NCBI RefSeq assembly: GCF_030652515.1
Contig: NZ_JAUSAR010000036.1
Location: 36,729-100,728 of the forward strand
Source: Aquabacterium sp.
GTDB taxonomy: Bacteria > Pseudomonadota > Gammaproteobacteria > Burkholderiales > Burkholderiaceae_C
Length of the DNA stretch: 64,000 nt
Direction: 5' to 3'
Part shown: piece by piece, positions 32,168 to 44,100 of the stretch
Position numbering within the stretch: the first letter of the stretch is position 1
Layout of the letters: every line of letters begins with the position of its first letter
The notes under the pieces: generated by a model
Databases searched by the model: none
Seen by the model: only the letters and a program-made list of their open reading frames with translations
Told to the model about the DNA's origin: nothing
Program-made: the position numbers and the translations under genes

Positions 32168-35100
32168 TCATCGCCCAAGCAGGCGGTTGATCCAGCTGCT
32201 TTTGCCGGATGCAACCTCATCTGCGATGACTGGCGATGCGAGGTCGCCAGTCGCCTGTGCAGTGGCGGGGGGGGATGCCGTTTGCGGCGCAGCGAGCTGG
32301 CCCAGGTTCTCGAAAATCAGGCGCCGCACGCTCACGTTGACGCCGGTCCGGCGCCTGATTTCCGTGACGGCACGCATGGCCAGCAGCGAATGGCCGCCCA
32401 GGTCGAAGAAGTTGTCATCCAGGCCGATGTCGTTCTCGCCGATCAGCTCCTGCCAGACTTCGGCGATGGCCTTTTCCATGGGGGTGCTGGGGGCGGGTTT
32501 GCTGGACACTGGAGCGACCGAGCCGGATGCCGAAGCTGAAACCGCAGCCGGTTGGCCCAGGTGTTCCAGCAGGTCACCCGTGTGGTGGATCACCACGCGG
32601 CGTGCGTGGAGTTGCGACGCCAGGCTGGCAGGCAGTGGCTCGCCAGCACACAGGGCCAAGAAACCATCGCGCCCCGTCCAGGCTGCATCCACCAGGGCCT
32701 GCCAGGTGGCCGGGGTGGCCTGCATGGCATCGATCTCGTCACTGAGCTGCTGTTTCAACAGGCCCGTGTTGCGGCTCGCCTCTTCGGTGGACAGCACCAC
32801 CTCGGCGCCCACCAGCAAAGGCAGCCAGAGATCCACGACCGACATGCCACTGCCCAAGGCATTGGCGGCCAGCAGCCTTTGTCCGGGCCGCAGGCCCAGC
32901 TTTTGTTCCAGGCCCAGCAGCAGGTCGATCACCTGGCGGTGGGACCAGGCCATGTGCCGGGCTTGACCAGCCGAGCCGGATGAACTGATCAGGCAGGCTG
33001 GATCTGTGGCGGTCGCGTCCAGGGATGGGTTCGGTGCAGGAGGGGTGGGGGGTTGGCTGCGCAGACGCCGTTCATCCAGGTCGATCAACAAGGTCTTGTC
33101 TCGGGGCCAGGACAGCGCCTGCACGGAGTCGGAGCGTCCGATGACCCAGCTCAGGCCGGTGTCCTGGATGGTGCTGGCGAGTTTTTCGCTGGCATCAAGC
33201 GGGTCCAATGCCACGCAGGCCGCGCCTGCCTGGAGAACGCCAAGCATGGCCCCCAGGAGATCTGGGCGGCGGGGCAGGCAGACGCCGACGAACTGGCCGC
33301 GGCCAATGCCTTGAGCCCGCAAGTAGTGGCTGATCTGGTTGGCCTGGGACCAGAGCTCGGCATGGCTGAGTGGCCGCTCGCCGGTCTGGCTGAGCGCAAC
33401 GTTGTTGGACGCGGCATGCGTGCGTTGGCGCAGCAGATCGGGCAGCGTGGCGGGCGGGGCGGCTGGTGCTTTCTGTTCGCCGGGTGACAGGTCGTAGTCG
33501 CCCAGGGGCCGGTCGGGGTCTGTCACGACCTGACGCAGCAGCTTTTCAAGGCTGGCAGCGAAGACGCCGACGGTCGCCGTGTCCAGCACGTCGGCGTTGA
33601 AGGTGAAGACGAACTCGATGTGGTTACGGGTTTCAACACACCACAAGGCCAGGTCTTGCGCGGCGCCCAGCATGGGCGTGGGCATGCGCTGGTGATCGAC
33701 ATTGCCCCAGCGGGTCGTGCGCTCGCGCACGTCCTGGTAAGAGAAGGACACTTGGTGGATGGGCGGGCGGCTCAGGTCCCGCGGCACCTGCAGCGCTTGA
33801 ACCAGGTGGTCGAAGGGCACGTCCGGGAAGGAGAAGGCGTCCACCACCTTGCGGTGGACCGAGGCCAGCCAACTGGAGAGGGACATGCCCGCTTGCGGTT
33901 GCATGCGCAAGGGCAGCATGTTGACGAAGAAGCCCATCAGTGGCTCCAGCGCGGGCTGCTCGCGGCCGCGCACCGGCGTGCCAATGACGAAGTCGTCTTG
34001 CTGGCTGACCCGGTGCAAGGCCAGGGCATAGGCCGCCAGCAGGGTGATGTACAGCGTGCGGCCTTGCTGCTGCGCCTGCGCGCGCAGGGCATCGGTGACA
34101 TCCTTGGCCAGGTTGAACTGGAAGGAGCCGCCTCGGCCCGACATGAAGGGGGGGCGAGGGCGGTCCAGCGGCAATTCGATGGACGGGGGCAGGGGCGTGA
34201 GTTGTTCGCGCCAGTAGTCCAGTTGCCTTTTCAGCTCGGGGCCACTCATCCAATCCTTGTGCCAGGCGGCGAAGTCGCCATAGCTCACGGTCAACTTGGG
34301 CAGATTGGGCTCACGGGCTTCCAGGCAGGCGCTGTAAAGCTCGGGCAGATCGACGTACAGCAGGTCGAAGGACCAGGCGTCCCAGACCAGGTGGTGGGCC
34401 TGGAACAGCAGGCCGTGCTCCTCGGGCGCCAGGCGGAACAGGCGGGCGGTGAAGAGTGGCCCCTTCTCCACGTCGTAAGGGGTTTCGACCAGTTCGGCGA
34501 TGACCTTGTTCATGGCCGGTTTGCGCTCGGCTTCCGGCAGGTGGCTGAAATCGTCGAAGGGAATCAGGCTGAAATCCAGGCTGGGCAGGATGCGCTGGAC
34601 ATCGCCCTCAGGCGTGCGTTCCACGACGGTGCGCAGCACGCTCTGGCGCTGAACCAGAAGCTGCCAGGCGCGGTTGAAGGCCTCCACGTTCAGCGGGCCC
34701 AGCAGGCGGTGGCCGGTCGGGATGCTGTGCACCACCGTGCCGGGGTTCACGTTCTCCAGGAACCACACACGCTCCTGCATTTGCGACAGGGGCGCCGTGG
34801 ACTGGTCGGCCCGGATGGGGATGGTGTCCGCACCGGCACCGCTGGTCGGGGTGCTGGCGGGCTGGGCCTGTTTCAAGGCCACCAGGGCCTGGGCCAGCTT
34901 GGCGGGTGTCGGGTGGTCAAAGATCATCCGCAGGCCAGGGCGGTGCCCCAGCGCGCTGGCCAGGGCGGCGGACAGCTTGGCCGCCATCAGGGAATGGCCA
35001 CCTTGCTCGAAGAAATGATCGTGGTCCTGCAAACGGTCGCGTCCCAGCAGCTTGCCCATCGCCTGGGCCACGGTGCTGGTGGCCTCGGCCAGGGGGCCGG

Positions 35101-38100
35101 AGGCTGCCACTGGGGTGGGTGCCGCCGTGGCAGCTTGCACCATGGGGGCGCTGCCCTTGGAGGCGGGCAGCGGCAAGGCCTTGCGATCGATCTTGTTGTT
35201 GGGCAGGAGTGGCAGCTTGGGCAGGACAAGGATGGTGCGGGGCACCATGTAGTCCGGCAAGGTCTGGCGCAGGCTGGCTCTCAGCGCGGCGCTGTCCAGG
35301 GCTGCGTTGCCTTGCGGCACCACGTAGCCGATGAGGGCCATGTCGCCTGGGCTGATTTCCGTCGCGGTCACCACGGCACGGGCCACGCCGGCCTGGGCTT
35401 CGAGTTGAGCCTCGATCTCTCCGAGTTCGATGCGGTAGCCCCGGATCTTCACCTGGAAGTCCATGCGCCCCAGGTGTTCCAGCTGCCCGTCTTCGCGCCA
35501 GCGGCCCAGGTCCCCGGTTCGGTAGATGCGTTGCGCCGGGCGCGGGCCCCAAGGCAGATTCACGAAACGGTCCGAGGTGAGGTCGGGTCGTCCGTGGTAT
35601 CCCAAGGCGACGCCATCACCCCCGATGCAGATTTCGCCTTCCTGGCCAACCGGAACAGGCTGCATCGCTTCGTTCAGGATCCAGACCTGGGTGTTGTCGA
35701 TCGGGCGGCCGATGGTGATCTTGGCGTTGGCGTCTCGCACGGGCGACAGCGTGGACCACACGGTGGTTTCCGTGGGGCCGTACATGTTCCAGACTTCGAT
35801 GCCCTTGGCCAGCAAAGCGGTGGCCAGGGCCGGTGGCAAGGGTTCGCCACCGACCAGGGCGCGGAAACCGCGTGGTGGCTGCCAGCCCGCGTCCAGCAAC
35901 AAGTGCCAGGTGGTGGGCGTGGCCTGCATCACGGTGACCTGATGTTGCGTGATCAGTGCCATCAGCGTTTCGCCGTCCATGGCTTCATCGCGCGTGGCGA
36001 GCACCACGGTGCCGCCAGTGATCAGCGGGAGCAGCAGTTCCAGCACGGCGATGTCGAAGCTCAGGGTGGTCACCGCCAGCAGTCGATCGCCCGCCTTGAA
36101 GCCAGGTTCCCGTTGCATGCTGCTCAGGAAATTGCAGACTGCGCTGTGCTGCACGGCCACGCCCTTGGGCCGTCCCGTGGAGCCCGAGGTGTAGATCACG
36201 TAGGCGGCCGCTTGCGTGTCGGTCATCGTGGGCAAGGAGGTGTCGCTGGCCGCGGCCACGATGGCGGCATCGTCGTCAAGCCGCAGCTGCGTGGCGCGCG
36301 GCAGGCTGCTGGCGTCGGCGCAGCTTGAATGCGTCACCACCAGGCCCAGGCTGGCGTCTTCGGCCATCATCTTCAGGCGCTCGGTGGGGAAGCCGGGGTC
36401 CATCGGCACGTAGGCGGCCCCTGTCTTGAGCACCCCGATCAGGGCTGGCAGCAGGTGGGTGCTGCGTGGCAGGCTGATGCCCACGCGCTGTCCCGGGCCT
36501 GCGCCACGGGCTTGCAGAACGCGGGCGATTTGATTCGATTGGGATTCGAGGGCGGCGTAGGTCAGGTGGCCTTCAGCGGTGATGACGGCCGTGGCGTTGG
36601 GCGTCAGCTTGGCCTGGCGCGACACCCAGGCTTCGATGCGGGCCTGAGGGGCCAGGGCGCGATCCGTTTGGTTCCAATCCAGCAGGCGCGGATCAAGCTG
36701 GACAGGGGCGGTGGTCGATCCGGGCGACAACAGGGCGATGAGCTGGTCAACCAGTTGTTGCGCCCGGCCCAGGCTCAGGTACTCGCTGCTGTGGTGGAGG
36801 TCGAGTGTGAGTGCATCGGCTTGTTCGTAGAAGTTGAAGAACAACTCGCTGAGCAGACCGGCTTTGCGGCCTTCGTGCATCTGCGCTTTCAGCGGTGCCC
36901 AGCCTGACAGGTCCACCTTCGGGTTGAGGTTGAAGTAGATGCTGCTCAAAGGTGGGCGGCTGCCTTCGGCCTGCAGGCCGAGCGCGCGTGCCGCGATGCC
37001 CTGCGTCATGAGGGGGTGTTCCATCGCGTCCATGAGCGCGCTCTTGACGCGAGCCATGCGAGACTTGGACGGCTCGTCGGCGGGCAATGTCAGACGCACG
37101 GGCAGGTCCAGCACGCCGTCTGCCAGCAGTGGCGCGTGGCGCTCAAGGCTTTGGGCCGCATACGGGATGCTGACGACGATGTCCCTCTGGCCGCTTTCCT
37201 GCGCGATCAGCTCTGCCACGGCGTTCAGCAGCCATTGGAAGAGGGTGGCGCCCTGCGCCTTGGCTTGCTCGCGCAATGTGGCCAGCTTGACGCCGTCCAG
37301 ACGGGCCCGGACGGTGTCGGCCGCGAAGGTGCGCGCGCCTGTGGGCGTCTTGTCACCCAGCGACACGGGCTGCGGCAGGGCTTGCAGAACCTGCTTCCAG
37401 TGCGCGATGCTGGCTTGGCCATTGGCACCGTTGAAGCGCTTTTGTTCGCCCACCGCGAACGCCAAGGGCGAGCCGGGCTCGGCGGCCCAGGCGGGTGTCA
37501 ATCCTGAAGCCCGCGCGCGGTAAGCCTGCGCCAGCTCCACGTTGAAAACGCTGGAAGCCCACCCGTCGAAGATGAGGTGGCTGGCCACGACATGGACCAC
37601 CACGCGGCCATCGGCCAGATGGAGGATGCTGGCGCGGGCCAGGGGCGCCTGGTCGAGAGGGAAGTCAATCCCGTTGGCTTGGCGGCAGTGCTGGTCCAGC
37701 GCCTGATCGCTGTCGGCTTGGGCACGCAAATCGACCTCGGCCACGGGCACCACGGACTGAGGCTCGATGATCTGCCGTGGTTCATCCAGGTCGAAGCGCA
37801 GTTTGAAGGCGGTGTGCCGTTGCAGGACATCTTGCAGCGCGGCCTTCAAGGCCGGGGCATCCACCTGACCGGTCAAGGTGACGCAAAGAGACTCATTGAG
37901 CGCGCGCCGTGCTGCCGGGTCGTAAATCGCGGCCAGCCAGCGTTCGGTCTGCCCGGGTGTCAAGGGCGCCTCAAGGGGGGGCGTTGCAATCTCGGCCGCC
38001 AAGCCGCCGCTCGATGGAATGAAACCCAGGGCGATCAGCTCATCCAGTGCCTTGGTGAAGACCTCGATGATGCGGTCGGTGTGCGCATCGGTCATGCCTT

Positions 38101-41100
38101 CGGTGACAAAGTGGCCAAACTGTTCGTACAGGTGCAGGCCGTGGAAGCGGGCCAGGTAGTAGAACAGGCTGATGTTGGGCACGCCATCGTCCCATTGCAG
38201 GCGCCACAGCGAGGCGCAGTGCACGGCCTTGACCGGGGCGCCGCGCTGCGCAAAGGCCGCGTTCAGGCGATCGATCAGGCGCTGTGTGCGGCCATTGAGT
38301 TCGCGGTAGAACTCACGACCGCCGCGCTTGAGGTGCAGCAAGGTGGCGTGGGCTGCCGCCAGCGCCAAGGGGTGGCGCACGAAGGTGCCGGCGAAGTAGG
38401 TCACGCCAGCTTCGGGGTAGGAGTCGTCGCCGTATTGCCAGTGGCCACCATCCAGGGCATCCAGCCAGTTGGCGTTGCCTGCGATGGCGGCGAAGGGCAG
38501 GCCGCCGCCAATGACTTTGCCGTAGGTGGCGATGTCGGCGCGCACACCGTAGAACTCTTGCGCACCACCCGGGGCCACACGGAAGCCGGTCACCACCTCG
38601 TCGAAGATCAGGGCGCAACCAACCTGGTCGGCGATCTCGCGCAGGGATTTCACGAACTCGCGCGGTTGCACCGTGGGGTACTTGTTCTGGATCGGCTCGG
38701 TCATGATGGCCGCCAGTTCGGTGCCCCGTTCACGCAGCACGCGCAGCGAGTCTTCGCTGTTCCAGTCCAGCACCAGGATGTTCTCGACCGCGTTGGCGAG
38801 GATGCCGGGGGCGGCCGACAGCGAGCGCAATTGCTTGGTGCCGCGCACGATCACTTCATCAAAAATGCCGTGGTACGAGTTGGTGAAAATGGCGATGGTT
38901 TTGCGACCGGTCACGGTGCGCGCGATGCGCATGGCGCCCATGACGGCTTCGGAGCCCGTGTTGCAAAAGGCCACGCGCTCCATGCCGGTGAACTCGGAGA
39001 TCAGGTTGGCGACATCGGCCGCGAGGGGGTGTTGTGGGCCCACTTCCAGGCCCAGCTGCAACTGTGCTTTCATGGCGTTGATCACGCCTTCGGGCTGGTA
39101 ACCCAGCAGGTTGCCACCAAAGCAGGAGAGCAGGTCGATGTATTCGTTGCCGTCGATGTCCCACAGGCTGGCGCCTTGCGAGCGGTTGACAACGATGGGG
39201 TAGACCAGGTCTTTCCACAAGGGGTTGAAGCCGGTGACCACACGCGGGTCGGCCATGACCTTGCGGTTTTTCTGGCTGAAGGCTTTGGACTGCCCGGTGC
39301 GCTGGTTGTAGCGCTGGATGAAGTCGTCCACCCACTGGCTTTGGGCCGGTGTGAAATGGGTCTGGGCCTGCAGGGTGATGCGGGCCGAGGCGCCGAAGGG
39401 CTTTTCAACCAGTGAGGTCTTGGAGGGCTGGCCGAGTTCAGCAGGGGCGGCCGCTTGGGGTGCGGCAGGCGTGAATGGTGCAGAAGCCGGTGCGGCCACC
39501 ATATTGGCCGGGGCCACGCTTTGACCCGACAACAAGGCCAACTGCTGGGCCATCAATTGCATCTGTTGCTGGATGAGCTGGTGCACGGCATCGCCCGCCA
39601 CCGAGGGCTGGTGCGCCGTGAAGACCGCTTGGGCCATCGGTGCTGGCTGTGCAGCCACCGCGCTGACGGCTGGTGGGGCGAACTTGTCGGCAGGCAACTC
39701 TGCATCCAGGAACTGGACCAGTTTGGCCAGGGTGTCCAGGTCTTCCATCAAGCGGCGGAAGCGCAGCTTGATGCCGAACACCCGTTCCAGCTCCAGGGTC
39801 GCCTGAGTGAGCGACAGGGAGTCGAGGTCCAGGTTGACGAAGGTGGTGTCGCGGTCGATGGCATCGGCGGGAAGGCCGGAGACGTCACTGAGGATGCGCG
39901 CGAGTTCTTGTTCAAGGCGGGGCAGACGGCTCATGGGACGGGCATCCTCTTGGATGAGAGAAAGGGGGGCGGCCACGGCGCTGGTGGCGACGGGCTTGCG
40001 AGCGAACCAGTAGGTTTCGCCTTTGAAAGGGTAGCCGGGCAGGGCGATGCGGCGGGCATTGGCAGGCACGGGCCAGGCCAGTTCAACCCCGCAAGACCAC
40101 AATGCACCCAGGCCTTGCAGGGCCCGTTCTGCAGGCGCGCCAGGCTCTTGGGCCGGGCCCAGCAAGGGCACCACGCGGGGCACTTCATGGCGCGCGTTGC
40201 GGTGTTGTCGCACCAGCGCGGTCAGGGCCTGGCTGGGGCCGACCTCCACGAACACCGTTTGATCGCTTTGGCCCAGCTCGGCCTGCACGGCGCGGCTGAA
40301 TTGAACCGTGGCTCGCACCTGACGGGCCCAGTACTGTGGGTCGGTGGCCTCGCGCTCTTGCAACAGGGCACCGCTCACGCAGGAATACATCGGGATCGAT
40401 GGCGCGCGGAGCTGGCTGCTGGCCAGAGCCTGTGCCACCCGCGGCAAGGCGCCATCCATGCTGGCACTGTGAAACGCGTGAGACACCTTCAACCGTGTGG
40501 TGCCAACGTCTTGCGCTTCCAGCCGCGTGGCGAGGTCGGTGATGGCTTCAAACGTGCCAGCCACGACGGTGAGTGCCGGGGCATTGGCCGCAGCGATTTC
40601 CACGCCGGTGGGCATCAGGCTTCTCACCAGGTCTGCGCTGGCGCGCACGGCGAGCATGGCACCAGCGGGCTGGTCGAACATGGCCTGGCCGCGGGCGATG
40701 ACAGCGGTCATCGCATCGGCCACCGACAGCACGCCAGCGTGGCAAGCTGCGGCGTATTCGCCAATGCTGTGGCCAATCATGGCGTCAGGCCGGATGCCCA
40801 GGCTGTCCAGCCAGGCGGTCAGCGCATGTGACACGCAGAACAGCGCGGGCTGAGCGTGGCGCGTTTCGGCCAGCTGGGCGGCGGCTTCCGAGTCGGTGGG
40901 CAAGGCCTGGACCAGCCAATGGCGAAGGTTGGTGGCCAGTGCTTCAGGGGCGGCGGCCAGGCACTGGTCAAATGCCTCGCGGAAGGCGGGCACTTCGTCG
41001 TACAACTGGCGCGCCATGCCGGGGTGTTGGGAACCTTGTCCGGGGAAGAGGAAGACCACCCTGGGCTTGGCCAGCACCGCTTGCGCTGTCTTGAGCTGAC

Positions 41101-44100
41101 GCAGCGAAGCCACGGCCCCAGCAGTATCTCGTGCCACCACGGCCACGCGGTGTCCCATGGGCTGCCGACCGCGTGACAGCGTGGCCATGGCTTCGTGCAG
41201 GGAGGTGTCGGGGTGGCGCTCCAGGTGGTCGGCCAAATCGCGCGCGCGCCGCAAGACCGCTTCGGCCGTTTTGGCCGACAAGGGCAAAAGGCTGAGCTGA
41301 TCGGCCTGGCCCAACGAGGTGGGCTGGGGTGATTCTTCCAGCACCACGTGGGCATTGGTGCCGCCCACACCAAACGAGCTGACCGCCGCGCGGCGCACCT
41401 GCGGCCCGCGCGGCCAGGCGCGGGCCTGGGCCTGAACCTGGAAAGGCGTGTTGGCAAAGTCGATTTGCGGATTGGGCTGGCGGTAGTGCAGGGTGCCGGG
41501 GATGACTTCGCGGTGCAGCGCCAACGTGGCCTTGATCAGGCCCAGCACACCGGCCGCCGCCACCGTGTGGCCCAGGTGGCCCTTGATGGAGCCGATCTGG
41601 CAGAACTGTTTGTCGCTGGTGTCGCGGGACCAGGCCCGGCTCAGGGCCGCGATCTCGATGGGGTCGCCCAGCGAGGTGCCGGTGCCGTGGGCCTCGACAT
41701 AACCGATGCTGCGGGCATTGACGCCAGCATGGTCCAGCGCCATCGCGATGGCCTCGGCCTGGCCACTGACGCTGGGCGCGGTGAAGCTGGCCTTGTCGCC
41801 GCCATCGTTGTTCAGGCCCACGCCCTTGATCACGCCGTAGACCGTGTCGCCATCGGCCAGGGCCTGTTTCAGGCGCTTGAGCACGACCACGCCGCCGCCA
41901 CTGGCGAACACGGTGCCCGAGGCCTCGGCATCGAAAGGGCGGCAACGGCCATCGGCCGATTCCATGCTGCCTTCAACGTGCAGGTAGCCGCTGATTTGCG
42001 GCACAACCAGGGTGACGCCACCGGCCAGTGCCACATCGCATTGGCCTTGCGCCAAGGCATGCCAGGCTTGCGTGATGGCCACCAATGACGTTGAGCATGC
42101 GGTGTGGATGGACACCGCCGGGCCGCGCAGGTTGAGCCGGTTGGCCGCGCGCGTGGCCACGTAGTCCTTCTCGCTGGCCAGCATGGTGGCGAACTCGCCG
42201 TAGCGCTGGATCAGCTCGGGGTCTTCCAGCCGCATGGCAGGCAGGTAGCTGTTGTTGGCACTGCCTGCGTACACGCCGATGAGGTCCTGGCCACGGCTCG
42301 GGTCGATGGCGGCGTTTTCAAGTGCGGACCAGCACAGCTCCAGGAACAAGCGCTGCTGAGGGTCCAGCACGGTGGCCTCGCGGGCCGAGATGCCGAAGAA
42401 GGCCGCGTCGAAACGGTCGGCGTCTTCCAGCACCCCGCGTGCCGCCACGAAGTTGGGGCGGTTGCGCAGGTCTTGCGGCACGGATGGGTCCAGCTCGTGC
42501 GGTGCAAAGCGGCGGATGCTTTCGCGGTCGGCCAGCAGGTTGTCCCAGAAAGTGTCCAGGTCGTGGGCGTTGTCGGCCCGCACCGACATGCCGATGATGG
42601 CGATGCCGTCGTGGTCTTGCGGGCCGGTGGGTGCATGGCGGCGAGCTGGCGCGGCGGCGCCTTGCAGGCTGTCGCGCATGCCGGCGATGGTGGGCCGGTC
42701 GTACACCTCGGCCACCGATAGGTTCAAACCCAGTTGCTTGATGCGGCCCACGAAGCGCATCACCAGCAGCGATCGGGCGCCAGCGTCGAACACATTGGTG
42801 TCGTCGGCCAGGTCGCTCAGGCCCAGCAGTTCCTGCCAGGCACTGCGCAGGCGCTCGGCCACCGACAGCGTGGTGGGGTCGACGGCAGAAGCCTCCACCG
42901 CTGGCAGAGGCAGGCTGCGCCGGTCGATCTTGCCGCTGGGCGTGGTGGGCAGTTTGTCCAGCGCGATGAAGCGCACGGGGATCATGTAGTCGGGCAGCCG
43001 GTCGCGCAGCCATTGCCGCCAAGGCGCCAGCAGTTGCGACAGTGGCGGGCTGCCAGGGCGCAACACCACGTGGGCCACCAACTGGCGGCCGGAGCCGGGC
43101 ACATCGGGCGCGGTCACGGCGGCATCTTGAACGGATTCGTGCGCCATCAAGGCCAGCTCGATGTCGCCGGGTTCGATGCGGAAGCCGTCCACCTTGAGTT
43201 GCTGGTCGATGCGGCCCTGGTAAGTCAAAACGCCCTCGGGGTCGCGGCTGACCAGGTCGCCCGTGGCGTACCAGCGGCCGGGCAGGCTGGCGGGGCTGTC
43301 CAGAAAGCGCTCGGCGCTCAATTCGGCCTGGCCCAGGTAGCCGTGGGCCAGGGTTTCGCCACCCAGCAGCAGTTCGCCGGTGTCGCTGTTGCTGACCGTG
43401 CCCGTGTCGGGATCGCGCAGGGCCAGCAGCACATGGGGCAAGGCCGTGCCAATGGGGGGAATGCCGGGCCAGGAGGCGGGCGGGCCGGCCAACTCGAAGG
43501 CGGTGACCACGTGGCTTTCGGTGGGGCCATAGTGGTTGTGCAAGGCTGCCTGAGGCAGGCGCTCGAACAGGGCGCGGATGGTGGGGGTGACCTGCAATTG
43601 CTCGCCGGCACTGACCACTTCGCGCAGGGCCAGCGGCGGCTTGCCTTCGCCATGAGCGTCTTCATCGGCCTGGGCCAGCATCTGCAGGGCGACGTAGGGC
43701 ACGAAGATGCGTTCAACGCCTTGCGCTTGGAGCGCCTGGCGCAGCAAGGCCGGGTCGCGCCGGTGGCTGTCGGGGATCAAGACCAGCGTACCGCCGCAGG
43801 CCAGGGTCGAGAAGATTTCCTGGAAATGCACGTCGAAGGACAAGGGCGCGAACTGCAGGGTTCTGGCCGGCTTCCCCAGGCGTGGATGCTGCGCGTGCCA
43901 TTGGATCAAATGGCGCAAGGGCAGGTCGCCCATGGCCACGCCTTTGGGCCGCCCGGTGGAGCCCGAGGTGAACAGCACATAAGCCAGGTCACTGGCGGCG
44001 GCATAGGGCAGGCTTTGTGGGGCGGCGACCGCGCCCAGGCTTGGCATGGTGCCGACCAGCTCTTCCAGGGCCGACAAGGCGCCGGGTTCACCCACCACCG

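Noticed and set aside
33620..36328. A 902-codon plus-strand open frame inside the NRPS-PKS
   Set aside because: It is antisense to the second module; its composition (His/Gly/Val/Gln-rich) is the known artefact of GC-rich codons read on the other strand, and the minus-strand frame has clear domain motifs.
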